NCBI RefSeq assembly: GCF_006443095.1
Contig: NZ_VFWZ01000002.1
Span: 1,364,001 to 1,428,000, forward strand
Length of the DNA stretch: 64,000 nucleotides
Direction of reading: 5' to 3'
Source of the DNA: Aquimarina algicola
GTDB taxonomy: Bacteria; Bacteroidota; Bacteroidia; Flavobacteriales; Flavobacteriaceae
Shown here: piece after piece, positions 1-9,467 of the stretch
Position numbering within the stretch: the stretch's first letter is position 1
How the letters are laid out: each line of letters begins with the position of its first letter
Translations under genes and position numbers: made by a program
The notes under the pieces: model-generated
Seen by the model: the letters and a program-made list of their open reading frames with translations, nothing else
What the model was told of the DNA's origin: nothing
Databases searched by the model: none

Positions 1-845
1 TTTTTAAGCTACAAAACTTTGAATTTTATCATCATGATGTAACAAAGTTTGTTCATATACCCGGTGATTTAGATTACATACTTCATTTTGCTTCTCCTGC
101 AAGTCCAATTGATTATTTGAAGATTCCTATCCAAACATTAAAGGTTGGTTCACTAGGAACACATAACTTGCTTGGTCTTGCCAAAGAAAAAAAAGCAAGG
201 ATTCTTATTGCGTCAACTAGTGAAGTTTATGGAGACCCTTTAGTTCATCCACAAAATGAAGATTACTACGGAAATGTAAATACAATCGGTCCTAGAGGGG
301 TTTATGACGAAGCCAAACGATTTCAGGAATCTATTACAATGGCTTATCATACATATCATGGATTAGAAACCAGAATTGTTAGAATTTTTAATACTTATGG
401 TCCTAGAATGCGGCTTAACGATGGTAGAGTTGTCCCAGCCTTTATTGGTCAGGCTTTGAGAGGAGAGGACCTAACAGTGTTTGGAGATGGCTCTCAGACT
501 CGTTCTTTTTGCTATGTAGATGATTTGGTAGAGGGAGTTTATAAACTATTATTTAGTGACTATATATACCCTATAAATATTGGTAATCCAGATGAAATTA
601 CTATAAAAGAATTTGCAGAAGAAATTATTAAGCTTACAAATACTACACAAAAGATCATTTACAAAGAATTACCCATTAATGATCCTCTACAAAGGCAACC
701 CGATATTTCTAAAGCAAGAAAGATATTGAATTGGGAAGCAAAAATAAAACGAACTGAAGGTATGAGTAAAACATTAGAATACTTTAAAAAGTTTTCTAAA
801 GAAGAACTTGCAAGGAGTGAACATAGAAACTTCTTGAAAAATTAA
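1..845 (+). CDS. NAD-dependent sugar epimerase/decarboxylase, UDP-glucuronate decarboxylase-like (5' truncated)
   Basis: The frame is open from the window edge (first full codon at base 3) to a TAA at 843-845, giving about 280 visible residues. The N-terminal Rossmann glycine loop lies outside the window, so the true start is not visible. Extended short-chain dehydrogenase landmarks follow in order: [20 protein letters not shown], the catalytic YDEAK (Tyr-x-x-x-Lys), [22 protein letters not shown] and RQPDISKA. Together these fit UDP-glucuronate decarboxylase, a cytoplasmic enzyme that makes UDP-xylose for surface glycans. A dTDP-glucose 4,6-dehydratase is less likely. It ends 5 bp before a priming sugar transferase, which supports a role in an exopolysaccharide or O-antigen cluster. 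Confidence 0.85.
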   Translation, partial: FKLQNFEFYHHDVTKFVHIPGDLDYILHFASPASPIDYLKIPIQTLKVGSLGTHNLLGLAKEKKARILIASTSEVYGDPLVHPQNEDYYGNVNTIGPRGVYDEAKRFQESITMAYHTYHGLETRIVRIFNTYGPRMRLNDGRVVPAFIGQALRGEDLTVFGDGSQTRSFCYVDDLVEGVYKLLFSDYIYPINIGNPDEITIKEFAEEIIKLTNTTQKIIYKELPINDPLQRQPDISKARKILNWEAKIKRTEGMSKTLEYFKKFSKEELARSEHRNFLKN

Positions 846-850
846 TATTA

Positions 851-2197
851 ATGAATAGTAGAGCAGGTAGATATTCTATATATATAAAACCTCTTTTTGG
901 GTTAATAGATTTATTTTTATTGAACAGTATTGTTGCTTTTTTTCAAACGAATATTGATCAAAAACTACTTTTTTCTTTTTACATATCAATTTTTTGGATT
1001 GTCCTTTCTATAAAAAATAAATTTTATGATATAAAGCGATTTTCTAGAGTTGTGCAGGTTTTGGCTTCTATTATAAGACAGTTCCTAATTTTTGCACTTA
1101 TTCTTTATGCATTTATAGGCTTTTTCAAACAATCCAATATTAGTAGATTAGAAATGGGTAAATATTTTTTATCCATCCTAGTTCTGGTAACATTCTTTAA
1201 GTTTCTGTTCTTATATTTCTTATCCAAATATAGAGGCGTTTTTGGCGGTAACATTAGAAAAGTTGTCATCATTGGAAATAACAAAAAGACAGAACAATTA
1301 ATCAAGTTTTTTTCAGAAAAACCAGAATCTGGCTATAGATTTCAAAAGAAATTTTGTGTTAAAGAAGAAGATTTTGAATGGGATCGATGCTTTGATTATA
1401 TTATTGATAATGATATTGATGAAGTGTATTGTTCGGTTGCAGAATTGACAAATAATCAATTAAGAGATATTGTTAATTTCACAGAGAATAATCTTAAAAT
1501 ATTAAAGTTTATACCCGATAATAAAGATATTTTTACTAAAAAACTAGTCTTTAATTATTATGGGTATATACCAATATTGTCTTTTAGAGAAATACCATTA
1601 GATGATTCTATTAACAAGTTTGCAAAGAGAAGCTTTGACATTATTCTAGCAACGATTGTTTTGGTAGGAATCTTATCTTGGCTGACTCCACTAATTGCAT
1701 TATTAATTCAATTAGAATCAAGAGGTCCGGTTTTTTTTAAACAAAAGCGTAACGGGTTAGACTATAGAGAGTTTTATTGTTTCAAATACAGATCTATGAA
1801 GCCTAGTACAAGTCACAATCAAGCGACAAAAGGAGATGCCAGAGTAACTAGGGTTGGTAAGTTTATCAGACGAACAAGTATAGATGAATTACCACAATTT
1901 TTAAATGTGCTCAAGGGTGATATGTCTGTAGTAGGACCAAGACCTCACATGGTTAAACATAATGAAGAATTTGCACAACGTGTAGATAAATTTATGGTAC
2001 GTCACTTTGTTAAGCCTGGTATTACAGGTTTGGCGCAAGTAAGTGGATTTAGAGGAGAGATAGAAACCAACTTAGACATTGTAAATCGAGTAAAATATGA
2101 TATTTTCTATGTCGAAAACTGGTCATTACTTTTGGATATCAAAATAATAATCTTAACAGTTATAAATACTATAAAAGGTGAAGAAAAAGCATACTAA
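851..2197 (+). CDS. Exopolysaccharide priming glycosylphosphotransferase (bacterial sugar transferase, WcaJ/WbaP type)
   Basis: The 448-residue protein has hydrophobic segments in residues 10-130, a Rossmann-like CoA-binding_3 region (KVVIIGNNKKTEQL) and a C-terminal bacterial sugar transferase domain from about residue 255. Landmarks of that domain are KRSFDIILA, FFKQKRNG, FKYRSMK, RRTSIDELPQFLNVLKGDM, VGPRPH and KPGITGLAQVSGFRGE. The family transfers a sugar-1-phosphate from a nucleotide sugar to undecaprenyl phosphate at the inner membrane, the first step of repeat-unit assembly. It starts 5 bp after the epimerase and is probably cotranscribed with it. The sugar specificity cannot be read from the sequence. 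Confidence 0.92.
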   Translation: MNSRAGRYSIYIKPLFGLIDLFLLNSIVAFFQTNIDQKLLFSFYISIFWIVLSIKNKFYDIKRFSRVVQVLASIIRQFLIFALILYAFIGFFKQSNISRLEMGKYFLSILVLVTFFKFLFLYFLSKYRGVFGGNIRKVVIIGNNKKTEQLIKFFSEKPESGYRFQKKFCVKEEDFEWDRCFDYIIDNDIDEVYCSVAELTNNQLRDIVNFTENNLKILKFIPDNKDIFTKKLVFNYYGYIPILSFREIPLDDSINKFAKRSFDIILATIVLVGILSWLTPLIALLIQLESRGPVFFKQKRNGLDYREFYCFKYRSMKPSTSHNQATKGDARVTRVGKFIRRTSIDELPQFLNVLKGDMSVVGPRPHMVKHNEEFAQRVDKFMVRHFVKPGITGLAQVSGFRGEIETNLDIVNRVKYDIFYVENWSLLLDIKIIILTVINTIKGEEKAY

Positions 2198-2239
2198 TCT
2201 ATTATAGTAAACTGTTTATAATAAAAATTTAAAAAAAGT

Positions 2240-3520
2240 TTGCAACTCAGAGAGGTTATAAATAAAGCTTCCAATATGTTTTATAAAGAAGATCATTGGG
2301 TAGTCATGACCTTTTGGAATAGTCTTTATATTGCTTTTTTTTTATTACCACTGGGTATTAACCTTCCAACTCCCTTTTTTGTAATTTCAATTGTTTTTGG
2401 AATTGTAATAATTTTTATATCCCCTAGAAAACTTGTTTTAGAAAAATCGTTATTATTATTCCCTCTTTATGTGGTTATCTTGGCTATTGGTTTAATATAT
2501 ACAGAAAACCTTTCTGATGGTATTAGCTTAGTTCAGAGATCCCTATCATTGTTATTGTTTCCAATCATTTTCCTTTTTGTTAAAGAAGATGCCGCAACAG
2601 TAAGAAGGCTATTTGATTTTTTATTAGTTGGTGTAGTGATTTCATTTTTTATAAATATAGCGTATGCATCTAATAACTTGATATATTATCTGATAGATGA
2701 TTATAAAGTAACAGACTTTTTTTCCTTACTAGAAGAGGTTAAAAATCAGTGGCATCACTATTTTACAGGACTATCATTTTCTAAATTAGTAAACTCCAAT
2801 TACGTTTCAATTTACATCCTTTTAGTATTAAGTTACTATTTAAAAAATAAAATAAAGTCGAGATCACAACTGATTGTAGTGGTTCTTTTGTTTGTATATC
2901 TTTTTTTGCTTGCTTCAATAGCAGCTTATCTTATTTTGACAATCATGTCAATATTGTTGATATTCGATATCAATCAAAAAGAAAAAAAGTACATGATGAT
3001 GATTGTTTTTTTTCTAGGTGTGATCGTCTTTTTAAATAATCCCAGAGTTACTGATTTTTATTACAGGGTAAAGGGTTTTAAAAACACATCCGAATATGAA
3101 AATACGACTTCAGAAAAATCTAGATTACTAGCATGGGACGCCAGTCTAAAACTTATTAAAGAAGCACCAATATTTGGATATGGTGTAGGGGATGCCAATC
3201 ATGTTTTAATAGAAAAATATAAAGAATTAGGCTACACATTAAATCACAAAAATAAATACAATGCACATAACCAATTTCTACAAACATTCTTGCAAACAGG
3301 AATTGTAGGTTTTGCAATTTTGATAAACATCTTTATTCTATTAGCACTTCGAATGAAAAGAAGTAGAAATGAATTCTCTGTATTTCTTATTTTATTCATT
3401 TCTCTTTTGTTTGAATCTATGTTAGTAAGGTTCAATGGTATTGTATTTTTTTCGATTGTTACTCCTTTATTATTAAAGAAGAGAAGTATTTTAAGTAGTC
3501 GTATAATCCGAAACGCTTAG
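2240..3520 (+). CDS. O-antigen ligase/polymerase family membrane protein (Wzy_C)
   Basis: This 426-residue protein is very hydrophobic, with about ten to twelve predicted membrane segments. Between them is a large periplasmic loop, roughly residues 265-365, ending in GYGVGDANH and NAHNQFLQTFLQTGIVG, the usual Wzy_C (O-antigen ligase or polymerase) signature. Such proteins join lipid-linked glycans to an acceptor or polymerise them on the periplasmic face of the inner membrane. The frame opens with TTG at 2240, preceded by an A-rich leader; an ATG at 2276 (residue 13) is an equally possible start. It follows the priming transferase by 42 bp, which suggests one operon. Whether it is a ligase or a polymerase cannot be decided by eye. 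Confidence 0.85.
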   Translation: MQLREVINKASNMFYKEDHWVVMTFWNSLYIAFFLLPLGINLPTPFFVISIVFGIVIIFISPRKLVLEKSLLLFPLYVVILAIGLIYTENLSDGISLVQRSLSLLLFPIIFLFVKEDAATVRRLFDFLLVGVVISFFINIAYASNNLIYYLIDDYKVTDFFSLLEEVKNQWHHYFTGLSFSKLVNSNYVSIYILLVLSYYLKNKIKSRSQLIVVVLLFVYLFLLASIAAYLILTIMSILLIFDINQKEKKYMMMIVFFLGVIVFLNNPRVTDFYYRVKGFKNTSEYENTTSEKSRLLAWDASLKLIKEAPIFGYGVGDANHVLIEKYKELGYTLNHKNKYNAHNQFLQTFLQTGIVGFAILINIFILLALRMKRSRNEFSVFLILFISLLFESMLVRFNGIVFFSIVTPLLLKKRSILSSRIIRNA

Positions 3521-3663
3521 ATCCTAATAATTTTACCGAATTCATTCTTCAAAATTCTAACTCTTAGAACAAGTTTTTAATCAAAACAATAGCAATACAA
3601 TATCTAATCAATTATTTTTGACCCCAAAAAATTAAGGAGTTTTAATCAATAGAAAACACAACC

Positions 3664-4935
3664 ATGAACATTTTAGTACTCGGATCAGGAGGAAGAGAGC
3701 ATACCTTTGCATACAAAATTGCTCAAAGCAACATCTGTGATACATTATTTGTAGCACCTGGTAATGCCGGAACAGCAAGTATTGCTAAAAATGTCTCTAT
3801 AAATGTTACAGACTTTGAAGCCATTAAAAGCCTTGTTATACAAGAAAATATAAAAATGGTGGTAGTAGGTCCAGAAGATCCATTAGTTCAAGGAATAGTT
3901 GATTATTTTACTTCTGATGATCAACTCAAAGATGTTTTAGTTATCGGTCCATCACAAGAGGGAGCAAAACTCGAAGGGAGCAAAGAGTATGCAAAAGAAT
4001 TTATGTCACGACACCAAATACCAACCGCAGCCTATCAAAGCTTTACAAACGAGACATTAGAAAATGGAAAACAATTTCTAGAAACACTTACTCCTCCTTA
4101 TGTTTTAAAAGCAGACGGGCTTGCTGCGGGAAAAGGAGTTTTGATACTCAATGATCTTGAAGAAGCAAAAACTGAGTTAGAAAACATGTTGAGCAATCAA
4201 AAATTTGGAGCAGCGAGTGAAAAAGTGGTTGTAGAAGAATTTCTAGATGGTATAGAATTAAGTGTTTTTGTACTGACAGATGGCAAAAATTATGTCACGC
4301 TACCTACTGCAAAAGATTATAAAAGGATAGGAGAAGGAGACACAGGACTCAATACCGGTGGTATGGGGGCAATCTCGCCAGTCCCTTTTGCTGATGAAGC
4401 ATTTATGTCTAAAGTTGAGAAACAAATTATAAAACCGACAGTAGATGGTCTGGCAGAAGAACAGATCGATTATAAAGGTTTCATTTTTATCGGTTTAATA
4501 AAAGTTGGAGAAGAACCAAAAGTTATTGAATATAATGTAAGAATGGGTGATCCCGAGACCGAAGCAGTTTTACCAAGAGTAAAAACAGATTTAGTATCGC
4601 TATTTCAACATGTAGGAAATCAAACGCTAAACCAAGTACAACTTGAAATCGATCAACGTAGTGCAACTACTGTAATGACCGTTTCAGGCGGATATCCGGA
4701 AGCTTACGAAAAAGGAAAGGAAATTACAGGTATAGAGACGATTACAGATGCTATCGTTTTTCATGCTGGGACCAAACTAGAGGGAAATAAAGTATTAACG
4801 AATGGAGGTAGGGTAATAGCAGTGACCTCTTTTGATGATGATTTTAAACAAGCACTTGTCAAGTCATATAAAAATATAGAAAAGCTAAACTTTGATAAAA
4901 TGTATTATAGAAAAGATTTAGGTTTTGATCTTTAA
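3664..4935 (+). CDS. purD: Phosphoribosylamine--glycine ligase (GAR synthetase)
   Basis: This cytoplasmic enzyme joins glycine to 5-phosphoribosylamine with ATP in de novo purine synthesis. At 423 residues it has the normal length. The N terminus carries the family motif LGSGGREH, followed by VVGPEDPLVQGI. The ATP-grasp region includes VLKADGLAAGKGV, EEFLDGIELSVF, NTGGMGAISPVP and VIEYNVRMGDPETEAVLP. The ATG at 3664 follows an A-rich leader. The gene stands apart from the polysaccharide genes (143 bp upstream) and ends before a strong bidirectional terminator, so it is probably monocistronic. Confidence 0.98.
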   Translation: MNILVLGSGGREHTFAYKIAQSNICDTLFVAPGNAGTASIAKNVSINVTDFEAIKSLVIQENIKMVVVGPEDPLVQGIVDYFTSDDQLKDVLVIGPSQEGAKLEGSKEYAKEFMSRHQIPTAAYQSFTNETLENGKQFLETLTPPYVLKADGLAAGKGVLILNDLEEAKTELENMLSNQKFGAASEKVVVEEFLDGIELSVFVLTDGKNYVTLPTAKDYKRIGEGDTGLNTGGMGAISPVPFADEAFMSKVEKQIIKPTVDGLAEEQIDYKGFIFIGLIKVGEEPKVIEYNVRMGDPETEAVLPRVKTDLVSLFQHVGNQTLNQVQLEIDQRSATTVMTVSGGYPEAYEKGKEITGIETITDAIVFHAGTKLEGNKVLTNGGRVIAVTSFDDDFKQALVKSYKNIEKLNFDKMYYRKDLGFDL

Positions 4936-4955
4936 AAATAAAATTTAGTGTGCAA

Positions 4956-4987
4956 AAAAGGCCGGTATGATCATACCGGCCTTTTTT
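4956..4987. terminator. Bidirectional rho-independent terminator between purD and the convergent small gene
   Basis: A perfect hairpin pairs GGCCGGTAT (4960-4968) with ATACCGGCC (4973-4981) around the loop GATC. An A-run lies to the left and a T-run to the right, so it can stop transcription from both sides. It sits 20 bp after the purD stop and about 22 bp from the end of the minus-strand gene. Confidence 0.92.
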
Positions 4988-5008
4988 ATATATGTTTTTT
5001 GGTCGAAT

Positions 5009-5239
5009 TTAATTCAAAAAAGAATGAGCTGTAGGATCTCTGTCCTCTTCGTTATTGTCATTAAATTTCTTTAGTTCTTTCATCCAATATAAGAAAGCAA
5101 CAAATCCAATTAGCATAAATAACCAATTTATACCATTGGCAGCAAACCAACTTTCTAATTCTAATGCTCTAAGGGAGTCCAAAGGAGCAAACAATACATC
5201 AACAAATAATGACTCTATAGCTTTAAAAAATTCTTTCAT
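5009..5239 (-). CDS. Small membrane protein, DUF6341-type
   Basis: This 76-residue protein has an amphipathic N terminus (FVDVLFAPLDSLRALELESW), one clear membrane segment at about residues 38-52 (INWLFMLIGFVAFLYWM) and a charged tail KKFNDNNEEDRDPTAHSFL. The tail and arrangement match a small family I know only from Flavobacteria, often beside purD and a DUF6427-type gene; the DUF number is from memory. Function is unknown. The ATG at 5239 is the only sensible start. It converges on purD across a shared terminator. Confidence 0.75.
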   Translation of the reverse strand: MKEFFKAIESLFVDVLFAPLDSLRALELESWFAANGINWLFMLIGFVAFLYWMKELKKFNDNNEEDRDPTAHSFLN

Positions 5240-5365
5240 GTTTTAGTTTTATATTTTCCTTAATCAAAAGTTTCAAAAAAATAAATTGAAAACTTTTTAT
5301 AAATTAGTTTCTATGAAAAAAGAACAACCTATTAATCGTTCTGTGCAAAAATATAAAAAATAGAA

Positions 5366-6286
5366 GTGTTATCAAGCTTTTTTAGTAAATCAAAACCAAT
5401 AAATTATATTATAATAGCATTGTATATGGCAATGCTATTTGGTTTATTTCAATTTAAAAAAGGGTTCCCTTTACAAAAGGACCATATTTTTTTATTGCTT
5501 ATTAATCTTATTGCCTATATATCACCTATTTTGCTTTTAAATCTCATAGCTCAAAAAAATGATCTCACAACCAAAGGAACGTATACTATTTTACTGTATT
5601 CATTCCTTACCGCTATTTTACCAGAAGCATTGATGAACTATCAGGTCTTAATATCAAATATATTTGTGCTCTTTGGATTAAGAAGTGTTTTGCATCTACG
5701 TAATGAAAAACATATTAAGGCTAAAGTTTTTAATGCTTCTCTTCTAATTGGGATAGCTACTTTATTTTATTTCTGGAGTATTGGTTTTATTATATTGGTT
5801 TTTGCCGGGATCTTTTTCTTTGAACCCAAAAATTATCGAAATTGGATTATTCCATTAGTTGGATTTGCAGCAATTTACATTTTTGCGAATTGTTTTATGT
5901 TACTATTTTTTGACTCTTTTTATACAATTACCAATTATGTAGAACCTATTTCACTCTCTTTTGAAGAGTATTTTGTTAGAGATAGACTTTTTTCAATAGG
6001 TGTTTTGTCTATCTGTATTTTATTTTTCTTCTCATTGTATTTAATAAAATTTGGTAGAAAACCTGCAAATAGCAAAACCATTATTAAGATTATTATAATT
6101 TATTTAATAGTAGCAATAGGAGTAGTTCTTATTGTACCAAATAAAAACACTTCAGAATTGATTTTTGTTTGTGCTCCACTAGCGATAATAGCAACAACAT
6201 ATTTAGAAATGGAGTATCATTCACTAGTAAAAGAAATTAATATCTGGGTATTTCTTTTTATACCTTTTTTGCTTTTACTATTATAA
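5366..6286 (+). CDS. Polytopic membrane protein, DUF6427-type, unknown function
   Basis: This 306-residue protein has about eight to ten membrane helices spread along its length and few soluble segments. The start is GTG at 5366 because the opening MLSSFFSKSKPINYI is the part I recognise as conserved in this flavobacterial family; the first in-frame ATG would remove it. There are no catalytic motifs. It diverges from the small membrane gene and lies 92 bp before the DUF4254 gene. The DUF label comes from memory and context. Confidence 0.7.
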   Translation: MLSSFFSKSKPINYIIIALYMAMLFGLFQFKKGFPLQKDHIFLLLINLIAYISPILLLNLIAQKNDLTTKGTYTILLYSFLTAILPEALMNYQVLISNIFVLFGLRSVLHLRNEKHIKAKVFNASLLIGIATLFYFWSIGFIILVFAGIFFFEPKNYRNWIIPLVGFAAIYIFANCFMLLFFDSFYTITNYVEPISLSFEEYFVRDRLFSIGVLSICILFFFSLYLIKFGRKPANSKTIIKIIIIYLIVAIGVVLIVPNKNTSELIFVCAPLAIIATTYLEMEYHSLVKEINIWVFLFIPFLLLLL

Positions 6287-6334
6287 AAAAACAATGTTGA
6301 ATAAGAATCTACAAGAAAGCTTCACAAAATATAA

Positions 6335-6343
6335 TACCTTTGC
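6335..6343 (+). promoter_or_regulatory. Candidate -7 promoter box for the DUF4254 gene
   Basis: TACCTTTGC fits the Bacteroidota -7 consensus TAnnTTTG and lies 36 bp upstream of the ATG at 6379. No clear -33 TTTG is found at the expected spacing, so this is moderate evidence only. Confidence 0.4.
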
Positions 6344-6378
6344 GTATAATAACGTTTACAAGAAAAAATTAATACTAT

Positions 6379-6987
6379 ATGTTTAGTGATAAAGCCAACA
6401 CCATTTTTAAAGAAGTTATAGAGAAATATCACATCATAGATCGTGTAGATCAAGAATTCTCTAATCCTTATGATAGCATATCACAAACAATAGAACACTT
6501 ATTATATCGTAAATGTTGGATTGATACTGTACAATGGCATTACGAAGATATCATCAGAGATCCGGATATTGATCCTGTAGCCGCATTGAAATTAAAAAGA
6601 CAGATTGATGCATCTAACCAAGATCGTACAGATATGGTAGAGTATATAGATAGCTATTTTCTTAAAAAATACAAAGATGTGACTCCAAAAGCAGATGCGA
6701 CCATTAATACAGAGAGTCCTGCCTGGGGAGTAGATAGATTATCTATACTTGCATTAAAAGTATATCATATGCATCAAGAAACTATTCGCAAAGATGCTTC
6801 TGATGATCACATAGCGACATGCACAAAAAAACTAGATGTACTTTTAGAACAACAAGTTGACTTATCTACTGCAATAGATACATTATTACAGGATATACAA
6901 AATGGGGATAAATACATGAAGGTCTATAAACAGATGAAAATGTATAATGATGATGAACTCAACCCTGTTTTGAGAGGAGAAAAATAA
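6379..6987 (+). CDS. DUF4254 domain-containing protein
   Basis: The protein has 202 residues, is soluble and mostly helical, with no signal peptide. It reads as one domain with the recurring segments HLLYRKCWIDTVQWHYEDIIRDPDI, split here by positions 40-65, and SPAWGVDRLSILALKVYHM at about residues 113-131. The size and the position directly before a GT9 glycosyltransferase match the DUF4254 family, which in Bacteroidota commonly sits beside heptosyltransferase-like genes. The biochemical role is unknown; a role with the glycosyltransferase in lipid-A core or glycan work is inferred only from context. Confidence 0.8.
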   Translation: MFSDKANTIFKEVIEKYHIIDRVDQEFSNPYDSISQTIEHLLYRKCWIDTVQWHYEDIIRDPDIDPVAALKLKRQIDASNQDRTDMVEYIDSYFLKKYKDVTPKADATINTESPAWGVDRLSILALKVYHMHQETIRKDASDDHIATCTKKLDVLLEQQVDLSTAIDTLLQDIQNGDKYMKVYKQMKMYNDDELNPVLRGEK

Positions 6988-7058
6988 CTTGATAGTTTCT
7001 CGTTAAGAAAATAGACTTTTTCAAATAGATTAAATAAGCCTCTTCAAGTACGTTAGAA

Positions 7059-8081
7059 ATGAATCATATTCTTGTCATTAGACTTTCTGCAATGGGGGAT
7101 GTCGCTATGACAGTTCCGGTACTCAGAACTTTTAGGGAAAAATATCCTAATGTTAAAATCACTGTTCTTACCAGAAAATTTTTTGAACCTATATTTTCTG
7201 ATATCGAAAACCTAGACGTATATCACGCAGACGTTACTGGTAAACATAAAGGAGTTTTAGGATTGAGAAAATTAGCAAAAGAACTTATCAATTTGGATAT
7301 TGATGCTGTAGCTGATCTTCATAATGTGCTAAGATCAAATGTTTTAAAAGTGTTTTTTTCCCTCAAAGGAATAAAAGTTATACAAGTTGACAAAGGACGA
7401 GATGAAAAGAAAGCGCTGACTCGGTCTGAAAACAAAATCTTTAAACCACTAAAAACAACTCATGAGCGATATGCAGATGTCTTTAAGGCATTAGGGTACC
7501 CTATTGATCTCTCTACACATACATTCCCAACTAAAGCTACATTAACACCAACTATCATAGAGATTACTCAAAACTCTACAAAAAAATGGCTGGGGATTGC
7601 TCCTTTTGCACAATATGAAAGCAAAACATATCCATTAGAATTGATGGTTGAGGTGATAGAAAAACTTAATAATCAAGATCAGTTTGAGATTTTTTTATTC
7701 GGAGGTGGAAAAAAAGAAAGTGATATCCTGAATAATATAGCAAGTAAATTTACCAATGTAATTAACACAGTTGGTAAACTATCTTTTGAAGAAGAACTAA
7801 AATTGATAGGTAATTTGGATATCATGCTATCCATGGATAGTGGTAATGCACATTTGGCGGCTATGTATGGTATACCTACAATAACACTTTGGGGTGTTAC
7901 ACATCCATTTGCTGGATTTATGCCTTTTGGACAGCCTTTTGAGCATGCTATTTTACCAAACCTAGCGAAGTATGATAAAATTCCAACGTCTATATATGGT
8001 AATAAAGTACCTGCCGGATATGAAAGAGTAATGCATACAATTAAACCAGAAACAGTAATTGAAACAATCGTTTCAATATAA
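7059..8081 (+). CDS. Glycosyltransferase family 9 (heptosyltransferase-like)
   Basis: The 340-residue protein opens with the GT9 signature LVIRLSAMGDVAMTVPVLR and has a two-domain GT-B layout. The second half shows WLGIAPFAQYESKTYP, FLFGGGKKES and the acceptor/nucleotide segment SMDSGNAHLAAMYGIPTITL (residues about 253-272) followed by WGVTHP. The family adds heptose or related sugars to lipid-A core at the cytoplasmic face of the inner membrane. The donor is not known here. It follows the DUF4254 gene by 71 bp and converges with the reductase gene 29 bp downstream. Confidence 0.9.
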   Translation: MNHILVIRLSAMGDVAMTVPVLRTFREKYPNVKITVLTRKFFEPIFSDIENLDVYHADVTGKHKGVLGLRKLAKELINLDIDAVADLHNVLRSNVLKVFFSLKGIKVIQVDKGRDEKKALTRSENKIFKPLKTTHERYADVFKALGYPIDLSTHTFPTKATLTPTIIEITQNSTKKWLGIAPFAQYESKTYPLELMVEVIEKLNNQDQFEIFLFGGGKKESDILNNIASKFTNVINTVGKLSFEEELKLIGNLDIMLSMDSGNAHLAAMYGIPTITLWGVTHPFAGFMPFGQPFEHAILPNLAKYDKIPTSIYGNKVPAGYERVMHTIKPETVIETIVSI

Positions 8082-8110
8082 ATGGTTATACTGTTTATCA
8101 GGCTTTTTGA

Positions 8111-9166
8111 TTACACATCATCAAAATCGATTTTTATAGTAGAAGTAGTAGGATGAGCTTGGCATGCAAGCACAAGGCCTTCTTCAATTTCTCCATCAGT
8201 CAAAATACTGTTTTTCTCCATTACCGCAGTACCTTCTGTGATCTTACAAATACAAGAACTACAAACACCTCCTTGACAAGAATACGGGGCATCGATATCT
8301 TGATCCAAAGCAGCATCAAGAAGAGTCTTTTTTTGATCCATCACAAAATTAAATTCCTCATCATCAACAAGAATCGTGACATCTGTTTTTCCATCAAGGC
8401 TTTCTTCTATTTCTGTCTGATCTGCACTACTGGTAAACAGTTCGTAATGTATTGCTTCTTTTTCGATGTCATTTTCAATTAATGTAAAAGTAACCGTATC
8501 AATCATATCTTCAGGACCACACAGATAGAACGATTTGATAGGAGCATCTTTGTATTTGTTTTTTAAAACGAAGTTTACCGTAGACTTTTCAATTCTTCCA
8601 AATCGAGCTCCTTCTTCTTGACTTCTACTATAAAACCACTCAATAAAAAGTCGTTCAGGGTATTCTGTTTGTAAGCTTTTTAACTCATTCAAAAAGATAG
8701 TTTCTTCTGGAGTTTGGTTACCGTAAACCAAAATAAATTTGCTGTTAGGTTCTTCTTCAAGTACAGCTTTGATCATACTCATAATAGGAGTAATACCACT
8801 TCCTGCAGCAAAAGCAGCATAAGTATTTGAGTTGCTAGGATTAGGGGTTAACAAAAATGTACCTTCTGGCGGGTGTATTTCTAAACTATCTTGCTCTTTT
8901 AAACTTGTATTGGCTATAACAGAAAAATTTCCTCCAACAATTTGTTTTACGGCTACTTGAAGCTTTTGACTCTTAGGAGAACTACAAATTGAATACGCAC
9001 GACGAATTTCTTTTTCTGCTACTGTAGTTTTAATAGTTATGTATTGTCCGGGAATAAAAGTATAGGCTTCTGTTAAATCTTTTGGTACATCAAAAGTTAT
9101 AGAAACTGCGTTTGGAGTTTCTTTGGTGAGCTTTTGTATAGATAATTTGTGAAAATCTGACATCAA
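8111..9166 (-). CDS. Ferredoxin-NAD(P)H reductase with C-terminal [2Fe-2S] domain (PaaE/HmpX-like)
   Basis: Three electron-transfer domains follow in 351 residues. The first is an FAD-binding barrel with RRAYSICSSP, the second a nucleotide-binding domain with AAGSGITPIMSMI and YLCGPEDMI. The third is a plant-type ferredoxin domain with cysteines at 297, 302, 305 and 335 (SCQGGVCSSC then LACQ). This is the layout of the phenylacetyl-CoA epoxidase reductase PaaE and related reductases, which pass electrons from NAD(P)H to a partner oxygenase. No other paa gene is nearby, so the partner is unknown. Two ATGs (MM) lie at the start; the first is used. Confidence 0.9.
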   Translation of the reverse strand: MMSDFHKLSIQKLTKETPNAVSITFDVPKDLTEAYTFIPGQYITIKTTVAEKEIRRAYSICSSPKSQKLQVAVKQIVGGNFSVIANTSLKEQDSLEIHPPEGTFLLTPNPSNSNTYAAFAAGSGITPIMSMIKAVLEEEPNSKFILVYGNQTPEETIFLNELKSLQTEYPERLFIEWFYSRSQEEGARFGRIEKSTVNFVLKNKYKDAPIKSFYLCGPEDMIDTVTFTLIENDIEKEAIHYELFTSSADQTEIEESLDGKTDVTILVDDEEFNFVMDQKKTLLDAALDQDIDAPYSCQGGVCSSCICKITEGTAVMEKNSILTDGEIEEGLVLACQAHPTTSTIKIDFDDV

Positions 9167-9467
9167 AAATTTTTTGGCAAAAATAGTGAATGCATTAAAG
9201 AATTAATACCTCTTTTAACACTCTATATTGATTTTAATCTTTGTAAAAGCTTACAAATAGACCCCACTACTTAATAATAGATCAATCTGATTCATTGTTG
9301 ATAAGTTAATAAATAGCAACAAATACAACATTTAGCAGAGAAAAAGTTGTTAATAACCTGTTTTTTAATGAAAGAAATGTATTTTTACAATGTACTTAAT
9401 ATTTTTGTACTTGTATCACACACTAAAAAGCTAGTTTTTTAGTTATCACTCTTATAAATTATTTGGT
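9167..9467. other. Divergent intergenic region between the reductase and porW
   Basis: About 300 bp without a gene. On the minus strand, 9185-9177 reads TATTTTTGC and on the plus strand 9400-9407 reads TATTTTTG; both match the Bacteroidota -7 box TAnnTTTG and face outwards towards the reductase and porW. I see no convincing -33 partner for either and no hairpin. Confidence 0.45.
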